DNA of 64,000 nt from Bailinhaonella thermotolerans (GCF_003594875.1 NZ_QZEY01000025.1:53186-117185); one strand, 5' to 3'; positions 7,564 through 16,570 are shown, numbered from the stretch's first letter. Translations and numbers: made by a program. Notes: a model not told the origin generated them from the letters alone.

Positions 7564-8331
7564 TCAGAGCGGGGGGAACCGGGGTTCGCGGCGTTCGAGG
7601 AAGCTGGCCACGCCCTCGGCGAAGTCGGGGCGGCCGAAGGACTCCAGCATGAGCCGCACCGCCGCCTTCTCCGCCTCCGCGAGCGTGAGGCCGGCGTCCC
7701 CCCAGACCTGGCGCTTGATCACCGCCATGGACGCCGGGGAGGCGTTGACCGAAAGGTCCCGGGCGTACGCCAGGGTCTCGGCCATCAGGGACTCCCCGGG
7801 CACGGCCCGGTTGACCAGGCCCAGTTCGTACGCCTCGGACCCGGTGAACGTGCGCCCGGACAGCAGGAGGTCCATCGCCCTGCCCTGCCCGATGAGCCGG
7901 GGCAGGAGCCAGCTCAGGCCGTACTCCGCGATCAGGCCGCGGCGCGAGAACGCCGTGGTGAACTTGGCCTCGGCAGCCGCGAAGACCAGGTCGCACGCGA
8001 GGGCGTGGACGAGCCCGAGGCCCGCGCAGGCGCCGTTCACCGCCGCGATGATCGGTTTGCGGATCGTCGTGGGGAACGTGGTGGGGCGCGGGTCGGGCTC
8101 GCCGTAGTCGCCGGCCTGGATGCCGCGCAGCGCCTGGAAGTCGGCCCCGGCGCAGAAGCCCTTCCCCGCGCCCGTCACCACGACGACCCGCACCTCCGGG
8201 TCCTTCTCGGCCTCCTCCAGCAGGTCGAAGTACCGCCGCCCCAGCTCGTCGGTCCAGGCGTTGAGCCGGTCGGGGCGGTTGAACGTCAGGACGAGCACGC
8301 CCTCGTCGCGCTCGGTGAGCACCAGATCCAT
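7564..8331 (-). CDS. Enoyl-CoA hydratase/isomerase family protein
   Basis: 255 aa, ATG start with GGAGG 6 nt upstream. Typical crotonase fold: FNRPDRLNAWTDEL, oxyanion-hole segment GAGKGFCAGADFQALRG (around residue 60), second oxyanion loop AVNGACAGLGLVHALACDLVFA, and SRRGLIAEYGLSWLLPRLIG carrying the acidic position. It would hydrate or isomerise an acyl-CoA in the cytosol. The ending EGVASFLERREPRF is the usual C-terminus. It lies 45 nt downstream of the NOS gene on the same strand, with two operator-like direct repeats between. Confidence 0.92.
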   Translation of the reverse strand: MDLVLTERDEGVLVLTFNRPDRLNAWTDELGRRYFDLLEEAEKDPEVRVVVVTGAGKGFCAGADFQALRGIQAGDYGEPDPRPTTFPTTIRKPIIAAVNGACAGLGLVHALACDLVFAAAEAKFTTAFSRRGLIAEYGLSWLLPRLIGQGRAMDLLLSGRTFTGSEAYELGLVNRAVPGESLMAETLAYARDLSVNASPASMAVIKRQVWGDAGLTLAEAEKAAVRLMLESFGRPDFAEGVASFLERREPRFPPL

Positions 8332-8341
8332 GCGACACCTC

Positions 8342-8383
8342 CGAATGACGTTCTACACCCTTTCCCGAATGATGTTCTATACC
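8342..8383 (-). promoter_or_regulatory. Two 18-bp operator-like direct repeats before the enoyl-CoA hydratase gene
   Basis: CGAATGACGTTCTACACC (8342-8359) and CGAATGATGTTCTATACC (8366-8383) match at 16 of 18 positions and are 24 bp apart. Each contains a GAAY...RTTC inverted core. The second copy overlaps the NOS stop codon. They probably bind a TetR-type acyl-CoA-responsive regulator, but none is encoded beside them. Confidence 0.55.
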
Positions 8384-9801
8384 CCCGCCCCCGGCTGGAC
8401 GAAGGCCGGAGTGAGCCGCGCCTCGTCGTAGTAGCGGTGGAAGACCGGGGTGGCCGAGCCGGAGATCGGCGGCACGATCCAGCTCCAGTCGGCGGGGCAG
8501 ATCCGCCCGGCGCGCTCCTCGCGTTCGAGGTGGGCGAGGAAGCGGCGGGACTCGGTGTGGTGGTCGGTGATCGTCACCCCGGCGGCGGCGAACGAGGCCA
8601 GCACCGCGACGTTGAGCTCGACCAGCGCCCGGTCCCGCCACAGCGTGCGGTCGTGCGAGGTGTCCAGGCCGAGCCGGGCGGCGACGGCGGGCACCATGTC
8701 GTACCGGTCGGCGTCGCCGAGGTTGCGCGCGCCGATCTCGGTGCCCATGTACCAGCCGTTGAAGGGCGCGCAGGGGTACCGCACGCCGCCGATCTCCAGC
8801 CGCATCCCGGAGATGGCCGGCACCGCGTGCCAGCGCAGGCCGAGCGAGGCGAACCACGGGTGGTCCGGATGCCGCAGCGGCACCTCCAGCACCGCGTCCC
8901 CCGGGATCGCGCACACGCGCGGCGGCCCGTCCCCCGCGCGCACGACCAGCGGCAGCACGTCGAACCGCGTGCCCGCTCCCCCGGTCCACCCCAGCCCCCG
9001 CGCCAGGTCCGTCAGGTCCGCGTTGCGCGGGTCGCCGTACACGCTCCCGTCCGCCCGCCGGTATCCGGCGTACCGGATGAGCTGCTCGTTCAGCACCCTC
9101 GGCCCGGGCCGGCCGGGCCGGTCCGGGGCGAACACGGTGATCGTCGGCCGGATGCGCCCGTCCCCCGTCGCCTCCCGCAGGTGCTCCACGCACCCGACCG
9201 CGACCCCCTCGACGCTCCCGACGTCCCGCAGGTCGCGCACGCGCAGCGCCCGCCAGTACAGCCGCCCGATGCACCGCGCGCTGTTCCGCCACGCCACGCG
9301 CGCGCCGTACACCAGCTCGTCCGGCGTGTGGGTGTACGTCCCGGTGCGCGCGATCGACCGGAGCACCTCCCGCAGCCGCGTGCGCAACGGCCCCGCCGCC
9401 GGGTTCTCCGCGTGGTAGAGCCGCAGGAACGCCTCCGCCTCCGCCGGGTCGGCCGGGGGCGTCTCCACCTCCCCCGGCTCCCCCGGCCCGCCCCAGAGGT
9501 CCCCGTTCAGGTCCGGCACGCCGCCCGGGTCCGCCTCCGGCGCTCCGGGCCCCTGCCGTACGGCTGACGCGAACGCCCCGGCCCGCCGTACGGCCGAGGA
9601 GAAGGCCCCGTCGCGGCGCGCGCCGGCGGACGGGCGGGGCGCGCCGTGCGGGGCGGGGGACGACGGGTCCGGCGAGTCGCCGGGGACGGGACATCCCCGG
9701 GCGTGGCGACCGGGATCGCCCCCTGGGCGCGCGGAGCGGTCCACGGGATCGGCGGGGCCGGGATCGGGGGCAGGACGCGGAGAACGGTGCCAGATCAGCA
9801 C
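8377..9801 (-). CDS. nos: Bacterial nitric oxide synthase, oxygenase domain
   Basis: 474 aa with a GTG start at 9801. Residues from about 115 onward are a complete NOS oxygenase: YTHTPDELVYGARVAWRNSARCIGR with haem-thiolate Cys177, PLVVRAGDG, and GWYMGTEIGARNLGDADRYDM carrying the substrate-binding Glu. TDHHTESRRFLAHLEREERAGR and the terminal WIVPPISGSATPVFH match the family. It makes NO from L-arginine using an external reductase and a tetrahydropterin or folate. The first ~110 residues are Pro/Ala/Arg-rich, low complexity, and contain a repeated AFxSAVRxG element (about 67-83), so the true start may be further in. No reductase is fused. Confidence 0.93.
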   Translation of the reverse strand: MLIWHRSPRPAPDPGPADPVDRSARPGGDPGRHARGCPVPGDSPDPSSPAPHGAPRPSAGARRDGAFSSAVRRAGAFASAVRQGPGAPEADPGGVPDLNGDLWGGPGEPGEVETPPADPAEAEAFLRLYHAENPAAGPLRTRLREVLRSIARTGTYTHTPDELVYGARVAWRNSARCIGRLYWRALRVRDLRDVGSVEGVAVGCVEHLREATGDGRIRPTITVFAPDRPGRPGPRVLNEQLIRYAGYRRADGSVYGDPRNADLTDLARGLGWTGGAGTRFDVLPLVVRAGDGPPRVCAIPGDAVLEVPLRHPDHPWFASLGLRWHAVPAISGMRLEIGGVRYPCAPFNGWYMGTEIGARNLGDADRYDMVPAVAARLGLDTSHDRTLWRDRALVELNVAVLASFAAAGVTITDHHTESRRFLAHLEREERAGRICPADWSWIVPPISGSATPVFHRYYDEARLTPAFVQPGAGV

Positions 9802-10078
9802 GCGACACCTTTCGCATCGGCGAGCGCGGCGCGCCGGTTCCGGGCGGCGCGGCGGCCCTCGTCGCGGCGCCCCACCCGCGCCGCCCTATACGTTTTCCGC
9901 GGTTCCCCCATCTTGACCGCATCGGGCGCTTTTGTCCCGCCAATGCGCGTCACCGGCATACCGCCCGCTCCGCGCCGCCACGGGTTCCGGGTCCGCTATT
10001 CCGCCCGGGCCGCGCGTTATGAGCGCCCCGTCCGGGTAGTGATCGGGAGTCCCCCCGTACCAGGAAGCGAGCGGGGGG

Positions 10079-10633
10079 ATGGACATGGCCGGCCGATTCG
10101 GGACCGTCGAGGTCATCCGGGCCACGAAGGCCCTGCTGACCTTCACGGTGGGCGGCTTCGCGTTCTTCGTGGTCTTCGGGAACGTCACCGACTACTGGAC
10201 CAACTTCGAGTTCGTGAAGCACGTGCTGTCGATGGACGCGCAGAAGCCCGAGCTCAAGGCCGTGAGCAACATCAACTACCGGGCGATCCCGTGGACGTGG
10301 GCCCACCACGTCGCCTACATCGGCGTGATCCTCATGGAGACGCTGATCCTGATCACCTGCCTGTACTCGGCGTACCGGCAGGCGCGCGCCGTGCGCGGGA
10401 GCGACGGGGAGTTCACGCGGGCCAAGTTCTGGGGGATCGTCGGCTGCACGGCCGGGCTGTTCCTGTGGTTCTTCGGCTTCCAGGCCGTGGGCGGCGAGTG
10501 GTTCGGCATGTGGATGAACGCCACCTGGAACGGCATCCCGGACGCCGTGCGGCTGTGCACCTACATCGGGATCGTCCTGATCTACCTGTCACTGCGCAAC
10601 GACACCCGGGTGCCGGTGACGGACCGTGAGTAG
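10079..10633 (+). CDS. DUF2165 family small integral membrane protein
   Basis: 184 aa, ATG at 10079; the second ATG at 10085 is also possible. Four hydrophobic segments are visible. The conserved features are NVTDYWTNFEFVKHVLSMD near residue 37 and GFQAVGGEWFGMWMNATWNG near residue 140, both hallmarks of DUF2165. The function is unknown; the protein should lie in the cytoplasmic membrane. It overlaps the next gene by 8 nt, so the two are probably co-translated. Confidence 0.85.
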   Translation: MDMAGRFGTVEVIRATKALLTFTVGGFAFFVVFGNVTDYWTNFEFVKHVLSMDAQKPELKAVSNINYRAIPWTWAHHVAYIGVILMETLILITCLYSAYRQARAVRGSDGEFTRAKFWGIVGCTAGLFLWFFGFQAVGGEWFGMWMNATWNGIPDAVRLCTYIGIVLIYLSLRNDTRVPVTDRE

Positions 10634-11660
10634 AGGGCGGTCTCTCGCCGCCGAACTCCGCGACGCCGTACGGCCGCGCGCGGTCCTGCTGGTGGCCGGC
10701 GTGTTCGTGCTCCAGCTCGGGTTCATCCTGTCCTACGTCGGGGCGTTCCACTCGCCGTCGCCCCACCGCATCCCGGTGGACGTGGTCGCGCCGCCGCAGG
10801 TGTCCCGGCAGCTCGTGGACCGGCTCGACAACCTGCCCGGGCACCCGGTGCGGGCGCACGCGGCCCCGGACGAGGCCACGGCGCGGCGGCGGCTGCTGCG
10901 GCGGGAGACCGACGCGGTGTACGTCGTGAACCCGCGCGGCACGACGGACACGCTGCTGGCGGCGTCGGCGGCGGGCCCCGCGGTCACCCAGGTCACCGCG
11001 GAGCTGGCGAACCGGATCGGCGCCGGGCAGGGGCGGCACGTCCGCGTGGACGACGTGCTGCCGCCGGCCCCCGGCGACGGGCGCGGCCTGTCGTCGTTCT
11101 ACCTGGTGATCGGGTGGATGGTCGGCGGATACCTGGCCGCGGCGATCATCGGGGTCGCGGCGTCCGCCCGCCCGGCCAACCCGCGCCGCGCGGCGATCCG
11201 GCTGGGCGCGCTCGCGGTGTACGCGATCGTGTCGGGGCTGGGCGGCGCGGTCGTCGTGGGGCCCGTGCTCGGCGCGCTCCCCGGGCACTTCTGGCAGGTC
11301 GCGGCGATCGGGGCGCTGCTGGTGTTCGCCGTCGCCGCCGCCACGACCGCGCTCCAGGTCCTGCTCGGCCTGGTCGGCATCGGCGTGGCCATCCTGTTCT
11401 TCGTGATCCTGGGCAACCCCAGCGCGGGCGGGCCGTACCCGGCCTCGCTGCTGCCGCCGTTCTGGGCGGGCGTCGGGCCCGCCCTGCCGCCGGGCGCGGG
11501 CACCACCGCCGTGCGCAACACCGTCTACTTCGCCGGGCACGGCACCGCCGGGCCGCTGTGGGTGCTCGCGGCGTACGCCCTGGGCGGGGTCGTGGTCGCG
11601 GTGATCGGGAGCGCCCTCAGACGGGCGGGGCGGCCGCCGCGCCACCGGGTCAGTCCTTGA
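10626..11660 (+). CDS. Multi-spanning membrane protein, ABC-2/YhgE-like
   Basis: 344 aa, GTG start inside the end of the DUF2165 gene (CGTGAGTAG). One transmembrane helix at residues 19-40 is followed by an extracytoplasmic domain of about 120 residues, then about five further helices from residue 160. This layout (TM, soluble loop, TM bundle) resembles ABC-2 permeases and YhgE/Pip-like proteins, but no signature is strong enough to assign a substrate. Its last 11 bp overlap the convergent sugar permease gene. Confidence 0.65.
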   Translation: MSRGRSLAAELRDAVRPRAVLLVAGVFVLQLGFILSYVGAFHSPSPHRIPVDVVAPPQVSRQLVDRLDNLPGHPVRAHAAPDEATARRRLLRRETDAVYVVNPRGTTDTLLAASAAGPAVTQVTAELANRIGAGQGRHVRVDDVLPPAPGDGRGLSSFYLVIGWMVGGYLAAAIIGVAASARPANPRRAAIRLGALAVYAIVSGLGGAVVVGPVLGALPGHFWQVAAIGALLVFAVAAATTALQVLLGLVGIGVAILFFVILGNPSAGGPYPASLLPPFWAGVGPALPPGAGTTAVRNTVYFAGHGTAGPLWVLAAYALGGVVVAVIGSALRRAGRPPRHRVSP

Positions 11661-12489
11661 CCCCGCCGGCCGCGAGATCGGCCCGCCAGTACCGCTGGAG
11701 CAGCAGGAACGCGGCGATCAGCGGCAGGACGGCCACCAGGGAACCGGTGATCACCAAGGTGGTCAGCGCGGCGTCCCGCACGGCGTTGCCCTGCCAGGCC
11801 ACCAGGCCCAGCGTGACCGGGTAGAGGTCCTGGTCGCTCAGCACGATCAGCGGCAGCAGGAAGTTGTTCCAGACCGCCACGAGCTGGAACAGGAACACCG
11901 TGGTCAGCCCCGGCGCGAGCAGCCGGAACACCACCCGCGCGAAGATCGCCGCCTCGCCCAGGCCGTCCAGCCGGGCCGCCTCCAGCAGGCTCCCGGGCAC
12001 CGACGCGGCCGAGAACAGCCGCATCAGGTGCACGGCGACCGGGCTGACCAGGCTCGGCAGCAGCACCGCCCACATCGTGTTCGTCAGCCCGGCCTCGCTC
12101 ATCAGCAGGAACACCGGCACGGCGAGCACGGCGGGCGGCACCATCACCCCGCCCAGGATCAGCACGGACACCAGGCCGCGCCCGGGGAACCGGTACCACG
12201 CCAGCGCGTGCCCGGCCAGGGCCGCCAGCAGCGTGCCCAGCGCCGCCCCGCCCCCGGCGTACACCAGGGTGTTGAGCAGCCAGCGCGCGAACACCCCGCC
12301 GTCCCGGGAGAACAGCGCCCGCAGGTTCCCCGCCAGGCGCTCCCCGGCGTGCGGCGTGAGCCCGAACGGGGCGGTGCCGTACAGCTCGGACGGGCTCTTG
12401 GTGGCGGCGGCGAGCAGCCAGAGCAGCGGGAACAGGCAGTACACGAGCGCGGCCGCGAGCACCGCGCAGGCGAGCGCGCGGCCCCTCAC
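11650..12489 (-). CDS. Carbohydrate ABC transporter permease (MalG type)
   Basis: 279 aa, GTG start overlapping the upstream permease stop as GTGA. Six hydrophobic helices and the EAA loop EAARLDGLGEAAIFARVVFRLLAPGL (around 180-205) identify a binding-protein-dependent sugar permease of the MalG group; the VWNNFLLPLIVL helix is typical. It is the third gene of the leftward unit (binding protein, permease 1, permease 2). No ATPase is encoded, so a shared MsiK-like ATPase elsewhere is expected, as is usual in actinomycetes. Confidence 0.92.
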   Translation of the reverse strand: MRGRALACAVLAAALVYCLFPLLWLLAAATKSPSELYGTAPFGLTPHAGERLAGNLRALFSRDGGVFARWLLNTLVYAGGGAALGTLLAALAGHALAWYRFPGRGLVSVLILGGVMVPPAVLAVPVFLLMSEAGLTNTMWAVLLPSLVSPVAVHLMRLFSAASVPGSLLEAARLDGLGEAAIFARVVFRLLAPGLTTVFLFQLVAVWNNFLLPLIVLSDQDLYPVTLGLVAWQGNAVRDAALTTLVITGSLVAVLPLIAAFLLLQRYWRADLAAGGVKD

Positions 12490-13334
12490 GCCGCGCTCCA
12501 GCGGCGGGTCACGCGGAGGAAGGCGATGGACAGCGCGAACGTGACCGCGGCGAGCAGCACCGCCTGCGCCGCGCCCAGGTGCGGCAGGTCGTCGGTGAAG
12601 ATCGTGTTGTAGACGTGCAGGTTCGGCGTGTACCCGGCGGACACGGCCGGGGTGATCGTCCGCAGGACCGCGGGCTCGCTGAAGAGCTGCAGCGTGCCGA
12701 TGATCGAGAAGGTGGCGGTGAGCACCAGCGCCGGCCGCAGCAGCGGCAGCTTCACGCTCCACGCCGTGCGCCAGGGCCCCGCGCCGTCCGCCGCCGCCGC
12801 CTCGATGAGCGAGCGCGGAACCGCCTGGAGCGCGGTGACCAGGATCAGCGTGTTGTAGCCGACGTACTCCCAGGTCACGATGTTCCCGATCGCGGCGAGC
12901 ACGTACGGCGGCGCCAGCAGGTCGGTCCACGCGAGCGGGAACACCTGCGGCACGTAGAGGTTGGCCCACAGCAGCACGGCGATCACCCCGGGCACGCCGT
13001 ACGGCAGGAAGAACCCCAGCCGGAACCACCGGACGGCCCGCGCGAGCCCCGCGTCCAGCAGCAGCGCGAGCACGGCGGCCAGCCCCAGCATGACCGGGAT
13101 CTGCACGAGCCCGAGTACGGCGATGCGCCCGAGCGCCGACCGGAACACCGGGTCGGCCAGGACCGCCGCGTAGTTGCGCAGCGCCGCGAACTCGACGGAG
13201 GCGGGCCCGAACCCCAGCCCGGGCCTGCGGACCGCGTACAGGCTGCGGACGAGCGCGTAGCCCAGCGGGAGGACGAAGAAGAGGGCGAACAGCGCCAGGA
13301 ACGGCGTCAGGAAGCCCCAGGCGGCCCGCCTCAC
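12486..13334 (-). CDS. Carbohydrate ABC transporter permease (MalF type)
   Basis: 282 aa. The open frame runs much further upstream, but the GTG at 13334 overlaps the binding-protein stop (GTGA) and places the first helix (GFLTPFLALFALFFVLPLGYA) at the N-terminus. The EAA loop is IEAAAADGAGPWRTAWSVKLPLL. It pairs with the MalG-type permease to form the membrane channel of a sugar importer. The substrate cannot be read from the sequence. Confidence 0.92.
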   Translation of the reverse strand: MRRAAWGFLTPFLALFALFFVLPLGYALVRSLYAVRRPGLGFGPASVEFAALRNYAAVLADPVFRSALGRIAVLGLVQIPVMLGLAAVLALLLDAGLARAVRWFRLGFFLPYGVPGVIAVLLWANLYVPQVFPLAWTDLLAPPYVLAAIGNIVTWEYVGYNTLILVTALQAVPRSLIEAAAADGAGPWRTAWSVKLPLLRPALVLTATFSIIGTLQLFSEPAVLRTITPAVSAGYTPNLHVYNTIFTDDLPHLGAAQAVLLAAVTFALSIAFLRVTRRWSAA

Positions 13335-14635
13335 CGCACGTCGATCCCGTGCGCCCGGATGTCCGCGGCCACCCGGTCGCGCGCCCCGGACATCGCGCCC
13401 GCCAGGTCGGCCCCGGGGGTGGCGGCGGCCTCGCCGAGGGCGTCGGCGACGCGGGAGAACGCCTGGAGCATGGCCGGGCCCCAGCGGAACCGGGGGTCGA
13501 TGCGCCGGCTCGCCTCGGCGAAGACGGGGTGCGCGTCCGCGCCGCCGAACCGCAGCGGATGGCGGCCGAGCGCGGCGGGGAAGATCCCGGCCTTCTCCGC
13601 CTGCGCCGCCAGCGAGCGGGGGTCGGTGCTCAGCCACCAGGCGAACGCCGCCGCGGCCCGTTTCCGCGCCCCGGAGCGGGCGAAGACGACCGTGGCCGAG
13701 CCGCCGTGGTTCCCCGCCGACCGCGTGCCCCACGTGGGCAGGGGCGCGACCGCCCAGTTCCGCTCGTTCTCCGGCGCGGCCGTCCGGACCAGCGCCGTCC
13801 CCCACGCCGGGGCGGGCCAGGCGACGACCCGCCCCCGGTTGAGGTCGGCCGTCCACGCCTGCGTGTAGGCCGCCTGCGACTTCACGGTGCCCGCGCGGAT
13901 CATCCGGCCCCACAGGGCGAGCACCCGCCGCGTCGGCGCGTCGTCGAGGGTGACCGACCACCGGCCGCCGCCGGTGCGGAACCACCGCGCCCCCGCCTGC
14001 CAGGCCAGCCCGGCCACCCACCCCGCGTCGGAGGGGTCGAACGAGGCCAGGTGGACCCGCGGGTCCCGCCTCCGCAGCACGGCGGCGGCGCGCTCGAACT
14101 CCGCCCACGTCCGCGGCACCGCGATCCGGTGCCGCCGCAGCACGTCGCGCCGGTAGAGCAGCGCCATCGGCCCCTGGTCCACCGGGACGGCGAAGACCCG
14201 GTCCCCGAGCGACACCTGCGCCCAGGCCCAGCCCGCGAAGCGCCGCCCCGCGCCGGGGGGCAGCAGGCGGGACAGCTCCGCCGGGACCCGGCCGTCCTCG
14301 CCGCCGCCGAGCGCCCCCAGCAGGAACCCCGGCAGCACCTGGTACTCGATCTGCGCCAGGTCCGGCGGATCCCCCGCGAGCAGCGCCGTCCGCAGCGCGG
14401 CGTACCCGCCCTTGATCCCCGGGACCACCTCCTGGACGCGCACCCGCGCGCCGGGGTGCTCCCGGTTCCAGATCCCGGCCGCCTCTCGCACCCCCGGCGT
14501 CCAGCTCCAGAACGACAGCTCGGCGGGTGCGGGCCGGGTCCCCCGCTCGCCACGCGCCGGGGCGCTCGCGGGCGCGGCCAGGAACGGGAGGAGCGCGAGC
14601 GGCAGGGCCAGGGCTGCTGATGGACGGCGGGTCAC
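13331..14635 (-). CDS. Extracellular sugar-binding protein of an ABC importer
   Basis: 434 aa from the GTG at 14635, preferred over the GTG at 14656 because GGGGGAGG lies just upstream. The N-terminus is a Sec signal peptide (ALALPLALLPFLAAPASA) without a lipobox Cys, so the protein would be secreted or anchored otherwise, unlike most actinomycete solute-binding lipoproteins. The body is a family 1 sugar-binding fold: ELSFWSWTPG, FAVPVDQGPMALLYRRDVL, WAPMLQ-like C-terminal helices. It heads the operon. Confidence 0.88.
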   Translation of the reverse strand: MTRRPSAALALPLALLPFLAAPASAPARGERGTRPAPAELSFWSWTPGVREAAGIWNREHPGARVRVQEVVPGIKGGYAALRTALLAGDPPDLAQIEYQVLPGFLLGALGGGEDGRVPAELSRLLPPGAGRRFAGWAWAQVSLGDRVFAVPVDQGPMALLYRRDVLRRHRIAVPRTWAEFERAAAVLRRRDPRVHLASFDPSDAGWVAGLAWQAGARWFRTGGGRWSVTLDDAPTRRVLALWGRMIRAGTVKSQAAYTQAWTADLNRGRVVAWPAPAWGTALVRTAAPENERNWAVAPLPTWGTRSAGNHGGSATVVFARSGARKRAAAAFAWWLSTDPRSLAAQAEKAGIFPAALGRHPLRFGGADAHPVFAEASRRIDPRFRWGPAMLQAFSRVADALGEAAATPGADLAGAMSGARDRVAADIRAHGIDVR

Positions 14636-14744
14636 GGGCCTCCCCCGGACGGTCACGGAGGGGGAGCGAGGACGACCTTACGCGGTCCGGGGGCCGAGGG
14701 CGAGGACGTGCGCGCGAATGATCAGCACGGCGTGGACGCGCCGC

Positions 14745-14750
14745 TATGCT
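14745..14750 (+). promoter_or_regulatory. -10 box TATGCT ahead of the VanZ gene
   Basis: TATGCT fits TANNNT and ends 9 nt before the GTG at 14760, which suggests a leaderless or near-leaderless transcript. No clear -35 box is seen. Confidence 0.4.
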
Positions 14751-14759
14751 GCCGGTTCT

Positions 14760-15854
14760 GTGGATGTTTACGTCTCCCAGGGCCGCATCGCACTTTTCCT
14801 GACGCCGCTGGCGATCGTGGTGTGCGCGCTGCCGTTCGTGGCGCGGCAGTACCGGCGGTTCGGGCGCGTCGGGCTGTGGCCGGGGCTGGTCGCGGCCGCG
14901 ATGGTCCTGTACGCCTGCGGCGTGGCGGCCTTCGCGCTCTTCCCGCTGCCCGAGGTCACGCCCGGGTTCTGCCAGGCGCGGGAGACGCTGCTGCGGCCTC
15001 GCTGGGAGCTCGGGGCGAGCGTCCGCGACATCCTGCGGGAGAGCGCCGGGGGCCTCGGGGGCCTGCCGGCCGGCCGGGCCGCCCTGCGGATCGTCTTCGA
15101 CGTGCTGCTGTTCGCGCCACTCGGCTTCCTGCTGTGGTACCGGTACCGCGCCGGGCTCGCCCGCACCGCCCTGGCCGGGCTCGCCGGGTCCGCGCTGGTG
15201 GAGACGTCGCAGCTCACCGGGCTCTGGGGGCTGTATCCGTGCGCCTACCGGCTGTTCGACGCCGACGACCTGGTGATCAACACGGCGGGGGCCGTGCTCG
15301 GGTGGGCCGTGGCGGTGCCGCTCGCGCGCGGGCTGCCGTCGGCGTGGCCGATCCCGCCCTCCCCTGACCTCTCCCCGCCGGGGGCCGGGCGGCGGCTGGC
15401 GGGGCTGCTGCTCGACGGCGTCCTGTGGCTGCTCGCGGCCCCGCTCGTCACGATGCTCCTCGCCCGGGCCTGGACGTGGGCGACCGGCGGCGCGCCCCCG
15501 TTCACGCCGCCCCTGGCGTACGCGGTCACGGGGCTGGCGCTGTTCGTCGTCGTGCCCGCCGTACGGCGTGACGCGGCCACCCCGGGTCTCGCGGCGGTCC
15601 ACGTGGCCGTGGCCGGGACCGGGTGGCGGCGGCGCGCGCGGCTGGCCCCGCCGTACCTGGCGATCGTGGCCGGCGGGGTGGTCGCCGCCGCGTCCTCTCC
15701 GCTGGCGGCCATGGCGCTCGCCGGGCTCGTGGGCGTGCTGGAGCTGGAGCGGCGCGGCCTGCTCGCGCAGTGGACGGGGACCGAGGTGGTCACCCGCCGG
15801 GCGCTGGACCTGGCCGCGGAGTTCAGCCCCGGTCCCGCGCCGCTCCGTCGATGA
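14760..15854 (+). CDS. VanZ-like membrane protein with C-terminal helical (RDD-like) region
   Basis: 364 aa from the GTG at 14760; an ATG at 14718 would add 14 residues. The VanZ domain (about residues 1-190) has the signature helices, including RIVFDVLLFAPLGFLLWYRYR, ALVETSQLTGLWGLYPCAYRLFDADDLVINTAGAVLG. After about residue 205 come more helices with an RDD-like opening GRRLAGLLLDGVLWLLAAPL. VanZ proteins affect teicoplanin resistance, but most actinomycete members have no known role. The 3' end overlaps the convergent pterin dehydratase gene by 32 bp. Confidence 0.85.
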   Translation: MDVYVSQGRIALFLTPLAIVVCALPFVARQYRRFGRVGLWPGLVAAAMVLYACGVAAFALFPLPEVTPGFCQARETLLRPRWELGASVRDILRESAGGLGGLPAGRAALRIVFDVLLFAPLGFLLWYRYRAGLARTALAGLAGSALVETSQLTGLWGLYPCAYRLFDADDLVINTAGAVLGWAVAVPLARGLPSAWPIPPSPDLSPPGAGRRLAGLLLDGVLWLLAAPLVTMLLARAWTWATGGAPPFTPPLAYAVTGLALFVVVPAVRRDAATPGLAAVHVAVAGTGWRRRARLAPPYLAIVAGGVVAAASSPLAAMALAGLVGVLELERRGLLAQWTGTEVVTRRALDLAAEFSPGPAPLRR

Positions 15855-16125
15855 CCTGGTCGATGTGCGCGGCCAGCTCGATGTCCTTCGAGGTGACGCC
15901 GCCCTCGCTGTGCGTCTGGAGCCGGAACCTGATCCCGTCGCCGGTCTTCTCGATGTCCGGGTGGTGGTCGAGCATGTTCGCCTCGTTCATCACCGCCTCG
16001 CTCAGCCAGGCGTAGGTGTCGTCCGCGACCGGGATCTCCCGCACCAGCGCGTTCCCCTCCCGCCGCCAGTTCTCCAGCCCCGCCAGGGCGGTGTCGATCT
16101 CGTCGTCGGTCAGCCGCTCCGCCAT
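15823..16125 (-). CDS. Pterin-4a-carbinolamine dehydratase
   Basis: 100 aa, ATG with GAGGGGG upstream. The catalytic segment NEANMLDHHPDIEKTGDGIRFRLQTH holds the HHP triad region (His residues in LDHHPD) and ends in LTSKDIE-type VTSKDIELAAHID. The enzyme dehydrates 4a-hydroxy-tetrahydropterin in pterin recycling. A pterin enzyme a few kilobases from a pterin/folate-dependent NOS may be coincidence. The 3' end overlaps the VanZ gene. Confidence 0.92.
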   Translation of the reverse strand: MAERLTDDEIDTALAGLENWRREGNALVREIPVADDTYAWLSEAVMNEANMLDHHPDIEKTGDGIRFRLQTHSEGGVTSKDIELAAHIDQVIDGAARDRG

Positions 16126-16322
16126 GGTGTCCCCCTCACGTCGTTGCCGTCGTCGCAGAGGCTTACCATCCCTGCGCCGTTTCACACGGCCGGCGCCCTC
16201 ATCCCGCGCCCCGCCCCGGGGGGCCGCGCGGGACCTCCCGGGGAACGTGAAGCCGGGGGCGCCCGGAGAAGCGCGGAGCCGGGAACTCCCGGAGAGCCTG
16301 AGCCGGGGACGCCCGGAAAACG

Positions 16323-16357
16323 CGCCGGGCCCCGGTCGTGGTGACCGGGGCCCGGCG
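16323..16357 (-). terminator. 14-bp perfect hairpin downstream of tRNA-Asn
   Basis: CGCCGGGCCCCGGT pairs perfectly with ACCGGGGCCCGGCG around a 7-nt loop, starting 5 nt past the tRNA 3' end. There is no long T-run, as is usual in high-GC actinomycetes. Confidence 0.8.
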
Positions 16358-16362
16358 TCTTG

Positions 16363-16438
16363 TGGCTCCCGCGATAGGACTCGAACCTATAACCTGCCGG
16401 TTAACAGCCGGACGCTCTGCCGATTGAGCTACGCGGGA
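16363..16438 (-). tRNA. tRNA-Asn (anticodon GTT), CCA encoded
   Basis: The minus strand reads TCCCGCG (acceptor), TAGCTCAATCGGCAGAG (D arm), CCGGC-TGTTAAC-CGG anticodon arm with GTT at 16403-16405, TTCGAGTCC T arm and CGCGGGA acceptor, then discriminator G and an encoded CCA at 16363-16365. All stems pair. The mature body without CCA is 73 nt. Confidence 0.96.
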
Positions 16439-16570
16439 TCGGCTTCCGCTCGGTCCGGCACCCGTGTGCCTTTCCTTGCGGCGCGGAACTAGGTTAGCGC
16501 ACTGAGAGAGTGCGTGTTGCGCACCCGGCTGGGGGGTAGGTCCTCCTCGCCGTGACCTCCGGAGGTGCTG

